A stretch of 64,000 nucleotides of DNA from Virgibacillus siamensis (GTDB lineage Bacteria; Bacillota; Bacilli; Bacillales; Amphibacillaceae), in contig NZ_FUIH01000007.1 in NCBI RefSeq assembly GCF_900162695.1, positions 3,162,001 to 3,226,000 of the forward strand, in the 5' to 3' direction. This document shows, piece by piece, positions 52,115 through 61,170 of the stretch. Position 1 is the first letter of the stretch. Every line of letters begins with the position of its first letter. Made by a program: the position numbers and the translations under genes. The notes beneath the pieces are model-generated. The model saw nothing but the letters and a program-made list of their open reading frames with translations, made no database searches and was not told the DNA's origin.

Positions 52115-52146
52115 CCCGCAATTGGGTATGATATACAGTAATATAT

Positions 52147-52389
52147 GAACAGTATTGCGAGGAACCAGTACCTGGAATGCTTATCCAAGAGAGTCGGTGG
52201 CAGGTGTAAACCGATATGGGCATTGCGGTGAATCCATCCTCAAACTGGTTTGCTGAACCATGCAGTAGGCGAACCCGGTTAAAAACCGTTATGTGATTTA
52301 AGCCGGAAAAGTTTATCTTTTCAATTAGGGTGGCAACGCGGGAATAACACTCTCGTCCCTGTTTTATACAGGGACGGGATTTTTTTATT
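52147..52389 (+). promoter_or_regulatory. T-box leader of serS
   Basis: Transcript with stem I motif AAGAGAGTCGGTGG (52187-52200), probable specifier UCC at 52233-52235 (in GTGAATCCATCC), the T-box AGGGTGGCAACGCGG (52327-52341) and a terminator CGTCCCTG / CAGGGACG (52354-52376) with a T run. Uncharged tRNA-Ser should switch it to read-through into serS. Confidence 0.93.
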
Positions 52390-52428
52390 TTTATTAGCAA
52401 ACAACCATCATAAAAGGAGGAATTAATC

Positions 52429-53703
52429 ATGTTGGATATGAAGTATTTACGCAACAACTTCGAATTAGTTAAGGAAAAATTAGCCCATCGCGGGGAAGAC
52501 CTGTCCGAATTGGATAAATTCGGAGAGCTTGATGAGCATCGCCGCAGATTGATTGCGGAGACAGAGAAATTGAAGGCGAAACGAAATGAAGCTTCTAAAC
52601 AAATTTCGGTTTTGAAAAAGGAGAAAAAGGATGCTGAGCCTGCTATCAACGAAATGCGGGAAGTGGGTCAGCAAATTTCAGACTTGGATCGGGAATTGAA
52701 GGAAATTGAAGAGAAATTGAATCATATGATGCTTTCCATTCCGAATATCCCGCATGAATCCGTGCCGATTGGTGAGGATGAAGATGATAATATAGTCGCT
52801 CGCACATGGGGGGAGGTCCCGGCATTTGATTTTGAGGCAAAACCGCATTGGGATATTGCAGCTGATCTTGATATTATTGATTTTGAACGGGCTGCAAAGG
52901 TTACCGGAAGCCGGTTTGTCTTTTATAAAGGACTTGGCACCCGATTGGAACGTGCCTTAATCAGTTTCATGATGGATCTGCATGCTGACGAACATGGCTA
53001 TACAGAGATGATGCCGCCGCAGATCGTCAATCGTGCCAGCTTAACTGGAACTGGCCAGCTGCCTAAATTTGCAGAAGATGTTTTCAAATTGGAGGAATGG
53101 GATTATTTCCTGATTCCGACAGCCGAGGTACCAGTGACGAATTTCCATCGTGATGAGATTCTTGCCAATGATGAACTTCCGAAGCAATATGCGGCATACA
53201 GTGCCAATTTCCGTTCTGAAGCAGGTTCTGCCGGACGGGACACACGTGGTCTAATACGCCAGCACCAATTCAATAAAGTAGAGCTGGTCCATTTTGTAAA
53301 ACCGGAAGACTCTTACCAGACGTTAGAGGTATTGACCGGTCATGCTGAAAAAGTACTGCAGCTTTTAAAACTGCCATACCGTGTAATGAGTATGTGTACA
53401 GGTGATTTAGGATTCACAGCTGCCAAAAAATACGATATTGAAGTCTGGATACCGAATCAGGAAACATACCGTGAAATTTCTTCTTGCTCTAATTTTGAAG
53501 ACTTTCAGGCAAGACGTGCCGGTATTCGCTTCCGACGCGAAGATAAAGGCAAGCCGGAATTCGTTCACACGCTGAATGGATCCGGTCTGGCTGTCGGCCG
53601 TACAGTGGCTGCCATTTTGGAAAATTATCAGCAGGAAGATGGCTCTGTTGTTGTACCGGAAATACTACAGCCGTACATGGGCGGCAAACAAGTAATTAAA
53701 TAA
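52429..53703 (+). CDS. serS: Seryl-tRNA synthetase
   Basis: 424 aa class II synthetase. N-terminal tRNA-binding coiled coil (about 30-105), then catalytic motifs: motif 2 [24 protein letters not shown] and motif 3 [28 protein letters not shown] binds serine. Regulated by the T-box upstream. AAAGGAGG precedes the ATG. Confidence 0.98.
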   Translation: MLDMKYLRNNFELVKEKLAHRGEDLSELDKFGELDEHRRRLIAETEKLKAKRNEASKQISVLKKEKKDAEPAINEMREVGQQISDLDRELKEIEEKLNHMMLSIPNIPHESVPIGEDEDDNIVARTWGEVPAFDFEAKPHWDIAADLDIIDFERAAKVTGSRFVFYKGLGTRLERALISFMMDLHADEHGYTEMMPPQIVNRASLTGTGQLPKFAEDVFKLEEWDYFLIPTAEVPVTNFHRDEILANDELPKQYAAYSANFRSEAGSAGRDTRGLIRQHQFNKVELVHFVKPEDSYQTLEVLTGHAEKVLQLLKLPYRVMSMCTGDLGFTAAKKYDIEVWIPNQETYREISSCSNFEDFQARRAGIRFRREDKGKPEFVHTLNGSGLAVGRTVAAILENYQQEDGSVVVPEILQPYMGGKQVIK

Positions 53704-53715
53704 AAAATGGATTAT

Positions 53716-53749
53716 CGGGCCACGTGGTGTGGTCCGATGTCTTTTTTTT
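53716..53749 (+). terminator. serS terminator
   Basis: CGGGCCAC / GTGGTCCG (one G-T pair), small loop, then TTTTTTTT. Confidence 0.85.
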
Positions 53750-53778
53750 GTTCTGGTAAAATTTTTTTGGAAATATGT

Positions 53779-53807
53779 TTGACAATGCATGTACTGCATG
53801 ATATATT
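53779..53807 (+). promoter_or_regulatory. tRNA-Ser promoter
   Basis: TTGACA, 17 nt, TATATT, ending 16 nt before the mature tRNA 5' end; independent of serS because a terminator intervenes. Confidence 0.8.
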
Positions 53808-53823
53808 AATTCTTGTCGCATAC

Positions 53824-53916
53824 GGAGGTATACCCAAGTCTGGCTGAAGGGATCGGTCTTGAAAACCGACAGGCGGGTCAAACCGCGCGGGGGTTCGAAT
53901 CCCTCTACCTCCTCCA
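53824..53916 (+). tRNA. tRNA-Ser (anticodon TGA)
   Basis: Acceptor GGAGGTA / TACCTCC, D arm, anticodon loop CTTGAAA with TGA, long class II variable arm, T arm GGGGTTCGAATCCC, encoded CCA. The discriminator base is T rather than the G I recall for Bacillus tRNA-Ser. Confidence 0.97.
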
Positions 53917-54131
53917 TTTAATAAAAAGCGCATAAATTGGAGATAGTAAAAATCGTTGCATGTGCAGCGGTTTTTTTAATTTTGATGACGGAATTGCTGT
54001 TACAATGGGCTGCAAAATAAAAAATTACATATTTCTCTTTTCTCTTGAAAAAAATACATTCATTTGGGATGATATATGGAATACTCTCGGTGCACGCTCG
54101 TTACCATAATGACTTAAAGGAGGTAATACAT

Positions 54132-54947
54132 ATGGATAAAAAAGTCGCTTTTATTGGAGCAGGATCGATGGCTGAGGCGGTAATTTCCGGGATTGTACAA
54201 GCGGAAATCCTGCAAAAAGAAAAGATTGTTGTGACGAACAGAAGCAATAAAGAACGAATTGACAGGCTGGAGCGCCGTTATGATATACAAAGTATCCAGG
54301 ATAAAGAAAAAGTCGCAGCGGATGCTGATATTGTTATTTTGGCGACAAAACCGTATGATTTGGCAGCAGCAGTGGAATCTATTAAGGAATACTTGAATCA
54401 AAATCAGCTGATTATTTCTGTTATTGCGGGAATATCAACCGATGATATTACTGCATTAATTGGCAATAATGCCCCTGTTATTCGGGCGATGCCAAACACT
54501 TCCGCTTCTATCGGTTTCTCGGCAACCGCTTTATCTGCGGGGAAATTTGCCGGTGATGAGCATTTACTTGAAGCAAAAGCATTGTTTGAAACGATTGGTA
54601 CGACGGTAATTGTTGATGAGGCGGATATGCATACAGTGACAGGTATTTCCGGAAGCGGACCGGCATATTTATATTATTTTGTCGAAGCGATGGAAAAAGC
54701 AGCGGTGGAATCCGGATTGAATAAAACAACAGCATTGGAACTGATTTCCCAGACTCTTGTTGGGGCGGGGGAAATGCTGAAACAGTCCGGTGAAACTGCA
54801 ACATCTTTACGAGAAAAAGTAACAAGCCCGGGCGGCACAACTCAAGCCGGATTGGAGGCCCTTGCAGCCGGTGATTTTCAAAAGACTGTTCAGGAATGTG
54901 TAAAACAGGCAAGGAAACGATCCATCGAGCTGGGTGAAAAGAAATAA
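54132..54947 (+). CDS. proC: Pyrroline-5-carboxylate reductase
   Basis: 271 aa. Rossmann motif VAFIGAGSMAEAVISGI, MPNTSASIG, and the family signature SGSGPAYLYYFVEAM...SPGGTTQAGLEAL. NADPH-dependent last step of proline synthesis; proline is also an osmolyte. ATG chosen after AAAGGAGG; the longer upstream open frame has no start site. Confidence 0.97.
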   Translation: MDKKVAFIGAGSMAEAVISGIVQAEILQKEKIVVTNRSNKERIDRLERRYDIQSIQDKEKVAADADIVILATKPYDLAAAVESIKEYLNQNQLIISVIAGISTDDITALIGNNAPVIRAMPNTSASIGFSATALSAGKFAGDEHLLEAKALFETIGTTVIVDEADMHTVTGISGSGPAYLYYFVEAMEKAAVESGLNKTTALELISQTLVGAGEMLKQSGETATSLREKVTSPGGTTQAGLEALAAGDFQKTVQECVKQARKRSIELGEKK

Positions 54948-54963
54948 TTAATGATATAGAAGG

Positions 54964-55004
54964 AAAAACGCCTCTGATAGCTTCTAAAGTCAGGGCGTTT
55001 TTTG
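54964..55004 (+). terminator. proC terminator
   Basis: ACGCC-t-CTGA / TCAGGGCGT stem (one bulged base) with a TTTTTT tail. Confidence 0.85.
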
Positions 55005-55221
55005 TATATAAATCGCGTTGGTGATTCAGCATATTTCAAGTAATCGCTATCATTTGGAAGTTATCAGCAAGAAATAAAGGAATATATCTAATTTAATGCC
55101 CTCAGGAAGTCATAAGAGCCTATCTATGCTTAAATAACATCTAATCGGATTTTTCTAAAAAATGAGTATTTGATAGTATTAATTGTATGTATTGCAAAAA
55201 AACAGAAGGGGGCAAACAACA

Positions 55222-56013
55222 ATGAAAAAGAAGTTTTTAGGACTTATCCTATTTTCTGCATTCCTGATTTTTGGACTTGCCGCATGTGGAAGCAGTGATG
55301 AGGCAAATGGTTCAGAAGATGGTGGTTTAAAAGATAAATATACCGTTGCAACGGATACAGGATTTGTTCCATTTGAATTTAAAAAAGACGGTGAATATGT
55401 TGGTTTTGATATTGATTTGATTAAAGCAGTTGCTGAGGAGGCAGGTTTTGAAATAGATCTGGCACCAACGAACTTTGATGGTATTATTCCGGGACTGCAA
55501 ACGGGTAAATTTGATATTGCTGTAGCCGGTATTGGTATTACAGAAGAACGTGCCAAGAAGATTGACTACAGTGATCCGTATTACAAATCCGGACTTCGTA
55601 TTGGGGTTCCAAAGGATAACACGTCCATTAAAGGGCTTGAGGATCTGGAAGGTAAAACTGTTGCTACAAGACTTGGTTCAACCAGTTCAGCGTTTATAAA
55701 GGAAAATATTGAAGGGGCAGATCCGAATGAGTATCAGCAAATGAGCCAAGTATATCTGGCTGTGGAAAATGGAAGTGCTGATGCAGTTCTGTATGATGCT
55801 CCAAATGTTGCTTACTATATTAAAACAAAAGGCAGTGACAAAATGAAACTTGTTGGTGACCTGTATAAAGCTGAAGAATATGGTATTGCTATTTCAAAAG
55901 GTCAGGATGAATTGGTGAAAGCAATAAATGATGCCCTGGCAACAATCAAAGAAAATGGAAAATATGACAAGATTTATAAAAAATGGTTTGGTGAAGAACC
56001 AATAAATCAATAG
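55222..56013 (+). CDS. Polar amino-acid ABC transporter substrate-binding lipoprotein
   Basis: 263 aa. Lipobox LAAC near residue 20. YTVATDTGFVPFEF, GFDIDLIKAVAEEAG, DGIIPGLQTGKFDIAVAGIGITEERAKKIDYSDPYY are diagnostic of the family-3 solute-binding fold; close in pattern to GlnH, so glutamine is the likely but unproven ligand. First gene of a three-gene transporter, but separated from the permease by a 145-bp repeat element. Confidence 0.9.
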   Translation: MKKKFLGLILFSAFLIFGLAACGSSDEANGSEDGGLKDKYTVATDTGFVPFEFKKDGEYVGFDIDLIKAVAEEAGFEIDLAPTNFDGIIPGLQTGKFDIAVAGIGITEERAKKIDYSDPYYKSGLRIGVPKDNTSIKGLEDLEGKTVATRLGSTSSAFIKENIEGADPNEYQQMSQVYLAVENGSADAVLYDAPNVAYYIKTKGSDKMKLVGDLYKAEEYGIAISKGQDELVKAINDALATIKENGKYDKIYKKWFGEEPINQ

Positions 56014-56024
56014 ATGTGTGTTGA

Positions 56025-56169
56025 GAGGCTGGGACATATCAAAAACGCGAAGTTCAAAAGACGAACGATTAGCAATTTAGCGAAGTATATTTCCGGAGCG
56101 GCTATACGCTCCATTTTCTAATTCGTTTGTTCGGCTTTTTCTTTTGATATTACATTTTTGTCCAGCCTC
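56025..56169. repeat. Structured intergenic repeat C inside the amino-acid ABC operon
   Basis: Ends GAGGCTGGGACA / TGTCCAGCCTC are inverted repeats with one extra G. Inside, GGAGCG / CGCTCC form a hairpin and the flanks are partly complementary, so the whole can fold as a long stem. I recognise GAGGCTGGGACATA as a common intergenic repeat start in Bacillales, from memory. Confidence 0.75.
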
Positions 56170-56297
56170 CTTCCATGCTTTTTTGGCACATATGAAACTG
56201 TAAAACTTTCTAACTGCATTTTAAACTAAGACTATCGCCAAAGGGGTTCTTTGGCGATACGTCATATTTTCCAATAGACAACTAGAGAGGTGAAAGT

Positions 56298-56957
56298 ATG
56301 CTGGGAAGATTTGATTTCGCCGGTGTGGTTGAATTTTTGCCGCAATTAATGACCGGTCTTTATTATACGCTCCTGATCTCAGTACTTGGTCTTTTGATCG
56401 GCTTCGTACTTGGTGCCATATTTGGCTTGGGACGTATCTCCAAAATTAAGATAATTTATTGGATATCAAGTGTTTATATAGAAATTTTACGCGGAACGCC
56501 GGTTCTCGTTCAGGCTATATGGATTTTCTATGCACTGCCGCTGATTATTGGATATAATTTTGATTCCGTTACAGCGGGTGTTATTGTTATTGCATTAAAC
56601 TCGGGAGCCTATATTGCGGAAATTGTCCGTGGTGCTGTACAGTCCATTGAAAAGGGACAAATGGAAGCAGGCCGCTCACTTGGGCTCAACCATCGCCAGA
56701 CGATGCGTTATATTATTTGGCCACAGGCATTTAAACGGATGATTCCGCCACTGGGTAATCAGTTCATTATCAGTATTAAAGATACTTCGCTGTTATCGGT
56801 AATTCTTGTTCCGGAACTGATTTTCCAGGGACGTCTGATTGCAGCAAACCACTTTAATGCGGTTGAGATTTATACAACGGTAGCTTTTTTCTACCTCGCG
56901 ATTACATTAACATTATCATTCGTCCTGAGCATTGCTGAAAGGAGGCTGGATGTATAA
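56298..56957 (+). CDS. Polar amino-acid ABC transporter permease
   Basis: 219 aa with four or five membrane helices. [52 protein letters not shown], and the EAA loop [33 protein letters not shown] are typical of the HisM/GlnP family. Its TAA overlaps the ATG of the ATPase gene. Confidence 0.95.
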   Translation: MLGRFDFAGVVEFLPQLMTGLYYTLLISVLGLLIGFVLGAIFGLGRISKIKIIYWISSVYIEILRGTPVLVQAIWIFYALPLIIGYNFDSVTAGVIVIALNSGAYIAEIVRGAVQSIEKGQMEAGRSLGLNHRQTMRYIIWPQAFKRMIPPLGNQFIISIKDTSLLSVILVPELIFQGRLIAANHFNAVEIYTTVAFFYLAITLTLSFVLSIAERRLDV

Positions 56958-57679
56958 TGATTACCGTGGATAATTTACACAAAAGCTTTGGTAAATTGGA
57001 AGTGTTGAAAGGAATCGATTGTAAAATTGACCAAAAAGAGGTTGTTTGTGTGATTGGTCCGAGTGGATCCGGAAAAAGTACCTTTCTTCGATGCCTGAAC
57101 CTGCTTGAAGAAATAACAAGTGGCGATGTCGTTGTTGACGGGGCACATTTAAATGACCCGAAAACAAATATTAATGAAGTTCGTAAAGAAGTTGGGATGG
57201 TCTTTCAGCAGTTTAACTTATTTCCGCACAAGACCGTGCTCGAAAACATTATGCTTGCACCGCAAAAGGCACGCGCGATTACTAAAAATGAGGCAAAAGA
57301 GCGTGCACAGAAATTATTGGATAAAGTCGGATTGAGCGATAAAGCTGATATGTATCCGAATTCTTTATCAGGCGGTCAGCAGCAGCGGGTGGCAATCGCC
57401 CGGGCATTGGCAATGGAGCCGAAAATCATGCTGTTTGATGAGCCGACCTCGGCACTTGATCCGGAACTTGTCGGCGACGTACTATCCGTTATGAAGCAGC
57501 TTGCCTATGAGGGAATGACCATGGTAGTTGTGACACATGAAATGGGGTTTGCCCGTGAAGTGGGTGATCGTGTTCTCTTTATGGATGAAGGAATCATAAT
57601 GGAGGAAGGCGATCCGGAGCAGATTTTTACGAATCCAAAATCGGATCGGACGAAAGAGTTTCTGAATAAAATATTGTAA
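56957..57679 (+). CDS. Polar amino-acid ABC transporter ATP-binding protein
   Basis: 240 aa. Walker [17 protein letters not shown]-loop [12 protein letters not shown], signature [16 protein letters not shown], Walker [18 protein letters not shown]-loop [13 protein letters not shown]. GlnQ/HisP type. Coupled to the permease gene by a 1-nt stop/start overlap. Confidence 0.96.
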   Translation: MITVDNLHKSFGKLEVLKGIDCKIDQKEVVCVIGPSGSGKSTFLRCLNLLEEITSGDVVVDGAHLNDPKTNINEVRKEVGMVFQQFNLFPHKTVLENIMLAPQKARAITKNEAKERAQKLLDKVGLSDKADMYPNSLSGGQQQRVAIARALAMEPKIMLFDEPTSALDPELVGDVLSVMKQLAYEGMTMVVVTHEMGFAREVGDRVLFMDEGIIMEEGDPEQIFTNPKSDRTKEFLNKIL

Positions 57680-57690
57680 TTGCAATCATG

Positions 57691-57729
57691 CTGCTGGACT
57701 CATAGTTATCTATGGGCCGGCAGTTTTTA
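57691..57729 (+). terminator. Terminator of the amino-acid ABC operon
   Basis: CTGCTGG / CCGGCAG stem (one G-T pair), loop of 19 nt, TTTTT tail. Confidence 0.7.
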
Positions 57730-57798
57730 ATTTGATTGAACCGGCTATCTTGATAACGTACTTTATACAATTTAAGATAAAGGAAAGGTGGGATTACT

Positions 57799-58734
57799 AT
57801 GGCAAATAAAGTGGAATTAGGCAACACCGGTATATCTATTCATCCGGTTGGACTTGGTGCCAACAAAATCGGCTATGAAAACGAGGAAACAAACACAGAA
57901 TACGGTGGCAAAATTATTACGCAAGCCATGAACCAGGGCCTGAATTTTATTGACACAGCTTTTATGTATGGCCACGGCCTTTCTGAAGAGATCATTGGCA
58001 AAACCCTGAAAGAGAACGGCTTCCGAAATGATGCGGTTCTGGCAACGAAAGGTTCGCACCGATATGAAGGCGGTCAGATGGTTCATGATAATACACCATC
58101 ATTTTTGTATAAAGCCATGGATGATAGTCTGAAAAGGCTGCAGACCGATGTGATTGATCTGTTTTACATTCATTTTCCGGACGATGATACCCCTAAATAT
58201 GAAGCTGTTGGTGCATTGCAACGCATGCGGGAAGCAGGAAAAATCCGTGCAATCGGTGTTTCAAACTTTTCAATGGATCAGTTGAAAGAAGCTAATCAGG
58301 ACGGCTATTTGGATGTTGTACAGGGAAATTACAATCTTTTGGAACGTTCGGCAGAAAAGGACTTATTCCCGTATTTACTTGAAAACGGTATTTCGTTTGT
58401 ACCATATTTCCCTTTTGCATCAGGCTTACTGGCCGGTAAATATACGAAAGACACGATTCTTTCTGATCGGCAAAAGAAACGACCGCAATTTCAGGATGAA
58501 ACGTATCTTAGAAATGTGGAAAAGGTGGAATACCTTCACAAGATTGCGGATAAGCATGGTGTTGCACCGGCACATGTGGTGCTTGCCTATTATTTGACGC
58601 TTGATCCAGTTGACGCGGTAATTCCGGGAGCTCGTAATCGTGAGCAGGTCACGGATAATTTAAAAGCTGTAGAGGTTAATCTGACAGCTGATGATATCCA
58701 ACTCATTGAAAACGTTTTTCCGGTTCAGGCATAA
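57799..58734 (+). CDS. Aldo/keto reductase
   Basis: 311 aa (beta/alpha)8 barrel. Catalytic tetrad: Asp and Tyr in FIDTAFMYGHGLSEE, Lys in LATKGSH, His in YIHFPDDDT; IGVSNFSMDQL, and the NADPH-binding IPGARNREQVTDNL. Related to the YccK/IolS group; substrate unknown. Monocistronic. Confidence 0.93.
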   Translation: MANKVELGNTGISIHPVGLGANKIGYENEETNTEYGGKIITQAMNQGLNFIDTAFMYGHGLSEEIIGKTLKENGFRNDAVLATKGSHRYEGGQMVHDNTPSFLYKAMDDSLKRLQTDVIDLFYIHFPDDDTPKYEAVGALQRMREAGKIRAIGVSNFSMDQLKEANQDGYLDVVQGNYNLLERSAEKDLFPYLLENGISFVPYFPFASGLLAGKYTKDTILSDRQKKRPQFQDETYLRNVEKVEYLHKIADKHGVAPAHVVLAYYLTLDPVDAVIPGARNREQVTDNLKAVEVNLTADDIQLIENVFPVQA

Positions 58735-58782
58735 TCGCTTATGTTTATTGTTGAGCGTGGATAGCTGCAAGAACTTTAGCGA

Positions 58783-58935
58783 GAGGCATCTCCAATTGGG
58801 AGAGAAAGCTCTGAATCGGGAAAAAGAAGCCCGAATTGGGAGAGAAAAAACTGAATTGGGAGGGAAAAGCCCGAATTGGGAGAGGATAGCTGAAAGTTGG
58901 GAGAGAAAGCCCCCAATAGGGAGAGAGCACCCTTA
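58783..58935. repeat. Degenerate 20-bp tandem repeats after the aldo/keto reductase gene (D3)
   Basis: Seven units anchored on AATTGGGAGAG; the GGG ends fall at 58800, 58820, 58840, 58860, 58880, 58901 and 58921. The 20-bp period breaks any reading frame, although both strands happen to stay open. Located before the bidirectional terminator shared with dck. Confidence 0.8.
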
Positions 58936-58974
58936 AAGTGGAAAATAAGCCAATTAAGTAACATCAGCAAATAG

Positions 58975-59009
58975 AAATCGGTGCTCCAACTTTACAGGAG
59001 CACCGATTT
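58975..59009. terminator. Bidirectional terminator between the aldo/keto reductase gene and dck
   Basis: Perfect 13-bp stem AAATCGGTGCTCC / GGAGCACCGATTT with a 9-nt loop. Confidence 0.85.
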
Positions 59010-59014
59010 CGGTT

Positions 59015-59698
59015 TTATCGTATAAGTTCTCTTGTTTTCCATTTTCGTGATTGTTGGATAAAGTGACCGACCTTTTCCAGAATCGGTTCAATCGTGCCTT
59101 CCTGATGGACTAAATCGTAATCGGAAATATTGACCCTCAGAATTGGACATGAATTAAAATTGTTAATCCAATTTTCATAGCGGTTGTACATTTCTTCCCA
59201 ATATGAAACAGGTGTATTCTTTTCCATTTCTCTGCCGCGAAGTTCAATGCGCTTCAACACTTCGTCAAATGAACCTTCCAAGTAAATCAGAAGATCCGGA
59301 TGGGGAAAGTATGGTGTCATGACCATTGCTTCAAACAGGTTGGTGTATGTTTCATAATCTGTTTTTGACATTGTGCCATTGTCATAGTGCATTTTTGCAA
59401 AAATCCCTGTGTCCTCATATATGGAGCGGTCTTGAATGAATCCGCCGCCGTATTCAAAGATTTTTTTCTGCTCTTTAAACCGTTCTGCCAGGAAATAAAT
59501 CTGCAAATGGAAGCTCCAGCGCTCAAAGTCATCGTAGAACTTTTCCAGATATGGGTTTGCTTCAACCTTTTCCAGCGATGTTTTGAAATTCAATGCATCT
59601 GCCAATGCTTTGGTCATGGTTGATTTCCCTACTCCCACAGTACCGGCAATTGTAATGATACTGTCATGCGGAATCTGATATTTATCACGTAAATTCAT
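59015..59698 (-). CDS. dck: Deoxyadenosine/deoxycytidine kinase
   Basis: 227 aa. P-loop ITIAGTVGVGKSTMTKAL, ERF/DRS motifs (LAERFKEQ, QDRSIYEDTGIFA), LIYLEGSFDEVLKRIELRGREME. Salvages dAdo/dCyd with NTP. The ATG of MNLRDKYQIP follows AAAGGGG; an upstream in-frame ATG overlaps that site. Paralogue of dgk, from which repeat B now separates it. Confidence 0.94.
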   Translation of the reverse strand: MNLRDKYQIPHDSIITIAGTVGVGKSTMTKALADALNFKTSLEKVEANPYLEKFYDDFERWSFHLQIYFLAERFKEQKKIFEYGGGFIQDRSIYEDTGIFAKMHYDNGTMSKTDYETYTNLFEAMVMTPYFPHPDLLIYLEGSFDEVLKRIELRGREMEKNTPVSYWEEMYNRYENWINNFNSCPILRVNISDYDLVHQEGTIEPILEKVGHFIQQSRKWKTRELIR

Positions 59699-59773
59699 GT
59701 TTTGTTCCCCTTTTTTCATTAGTAAAGAAAAGCAAAATTTGGATATTATTTTATTCTTGGGCTTAAATAGTCA

Positions 59774-60097
59774 TGTCCAGCTCCAGCGCCCAGCAACTAG
59801 CAAACTTCACACTCCTCCACTACGATAAAGAAGACTTGCCGATTGGTGAAACCAGAGGCCTAGTCGCACTTATACCCTTGCGGTGAAAGTCAACATCGGT
59901 TCGGATTGTAAGGAAGGCCGACTAAAACCAGCCTTTGCGGCCAACGTCGGCATACCCCTTTTGCAGGGGCATGTTTTCTTTATCTCATTGCGGTTGGAGG
60001 AAGATCGGCTAAAACCGCCGCTTTGCGCGGCAACGCCGACCCACACTAAATGGCAGGGCGCAGTTTGTACGTTGCTAAACGGGCACTTACGCTTTTC
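59774..60097. repeat. Structured intergenic repeat B between dck and dgk
   Basis: About 325 bp opening TGTCCAGCTCCAGCGCCCAG and closing GGGCACTTACGCTTTTC, which I recognise from memory as ends of a common Bacillaceae intergenic repeat. AGCAAC (left) and GTTGCT (right) are complementary. Two related modules each hold an arm: GGCCGAC...GTCGGC (59916-59951) and ATCGGC...GCCGAC (60004-60040), both with loop CTAAAACC and TTTGCG. A CCCC / GGGG hairpin sits between. Confidence 0.75.
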
Positions 60098-60742
60098 TTA
60101 TTTCGATATCACCTGATGATTGTTCAGTTGTTGTTCGACTTGCTGAATGATTGCGTTCAGGTCATCCTGGTGTTTTACAAAATCTGTTTGATCCCCATTG
60201 ATACGAATGACTGGAATCTCCGGGTGCAGTAATTCAAACTCATTCATGTAATCCTCATAATCTTTTGCAAGCTGCGCCAGATAAGATGGTTTGATATTTT
60301 GCTCGATATCCCTTCCCCGCATGCGGATTCGCTTCAATATGGTATCCAGACTGGCGTGCAAATAAATCATCATATTAGGAACAGGCATATCCTTCGTCAA
60401 AATATGATAAATTTGCTCGTATTTTTTGAATTTATCGGCCTGTAATGTACGCTTGGCAAATATCATGTTCTTCGATATATGATAATCGGCAATAACTGCC
60501 CGGTTTTTTTTCAAATATTTTCGCTCAATATCTTCCAGTTGCTTGTAGCGATTGCATAAAAAGAACATTTCTGTTTGAAAACTCCACTCATCAATATCAT
60601 CATAAAATTTCCCGAGAAACGGATTTTCCTCGACAATTTCTTTTAATAAATGAAAATCAAAATGGACAGAAAGTTTTTTTGCAAGTGATGTTTTTCCAAT
60701 CCCAATTGGCCCTTCAATCGCAATAAATGGGACCTTCGACAT
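60098..60742 (-). CDS. dgk: Deoxyguanosine kinase
   Basis: 214 aa. P-loop FIAIEGPIGIGKTSLAKKLS, VEENPFLGKFYDD, MMIYLHASLDTILKRIRMRGRDIEQ. Phosphorylates deoxyguanosine. Usually adjacent to dck in Bacillaceae; here 399 nt lie between the two reading frames. ATG preceded by GGAGGG. Confidence 0.93.
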   Translation of the reverse strand: MSKVPFIAIEGPIGIGKTSLAKKLSVHFDFHLLKEIVEENPFLGKFYDDIDEWSFQTEMFFLCNRYKQLEDIERKYLKKNRAVIADYHISKNMIFAKRTLQADKFKKYEQIYHILTKDMPVPNMMIYLHASLDTILKRIRMRGRDIEQNIKPSYLAQLAKDYEDYMNEFELLHPEIPVIRINGDQTDFVKHQDDLNAIIQQVEQQLNNHQVISK

Positions 60743-60879
60743 AACTTTCCCTCCAATCTATGTAACAAAATTCGACATATGTACTTTATTTTAGCATATA
60801 TAAAGTGAAACTTCATTCCTGCTTATTGTATGTTAGGCAGACCAATTTGGATTGAAGTGGATAAAAAAAGATGAAGTGC

Positions 60880-60908
60880 TTTTCAAGTGGCGTTTGGTTT
60901 TGTATAAT
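60880..60908 (+). promoter_or_regulatory. tRNA-Arg promoter
   Basis: TTTTCA, 17 nt, TATAAT at 60903-60908, ending 30 nt before the tRNA. Confidence 0.6.
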
Positions 60909-60938
60909 AGTGATTGTTGCGTTTCCACTATTACATTT

Positions 60939-61011
60939 GCCCCCGTAGCTCAGGGGATAGAGCAATGGTTTCCTAAACCATGTGTCGCAGGTTCGAATCC
61001 TGCCGGGGGCG
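60939..61011 (+). tRNA. tRNA-Arg (anticodon CCT)
   Basis: Acceptor GCCCCCG / CGGGGGC, D arm GCTC..GAGC, anticodon stem ATGGT / ACCAT with loop TTCCTAA, T arm CAGGTTCGAATCCTG, discriminator G. The 3' CCA is not encoded. Reads AGG. Confidence 0.97.
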
Positions 61012-61035
61012 CTGTTGCTTTTTTGTCGTATAAAT

Positions 61036-61083
61036 AAAAACACCGTTAAATTCCTTTTACCAGGAATGAACGGTGTTTTTTAT
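61036..61083. terminator. tRNA-Arg terminator
   Basis: CACCGTT..ATTCC / GGAAT..AACGGTG stem with A and T runs on both sides. Confidence 0.85.
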
Positions 61084-61170
61084 TTATAATGAAATGAGAT
61101 TCTGTTTAGGGGAGTATCGTACGTCTATTTCTTCCTGCGCTGCACCAAGCGCCAATCATTCATTTTCATG

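Noticed and set aside
60813..61043. Minus-strand open frame with PGRIRTCD-like sequence
   Set aside because: It is antisense to tRNA-Arg; this is a well-known spurious annotation derived from tRNA genes. A similar frame is antisense to tRNA-Ser at 53696-53933.
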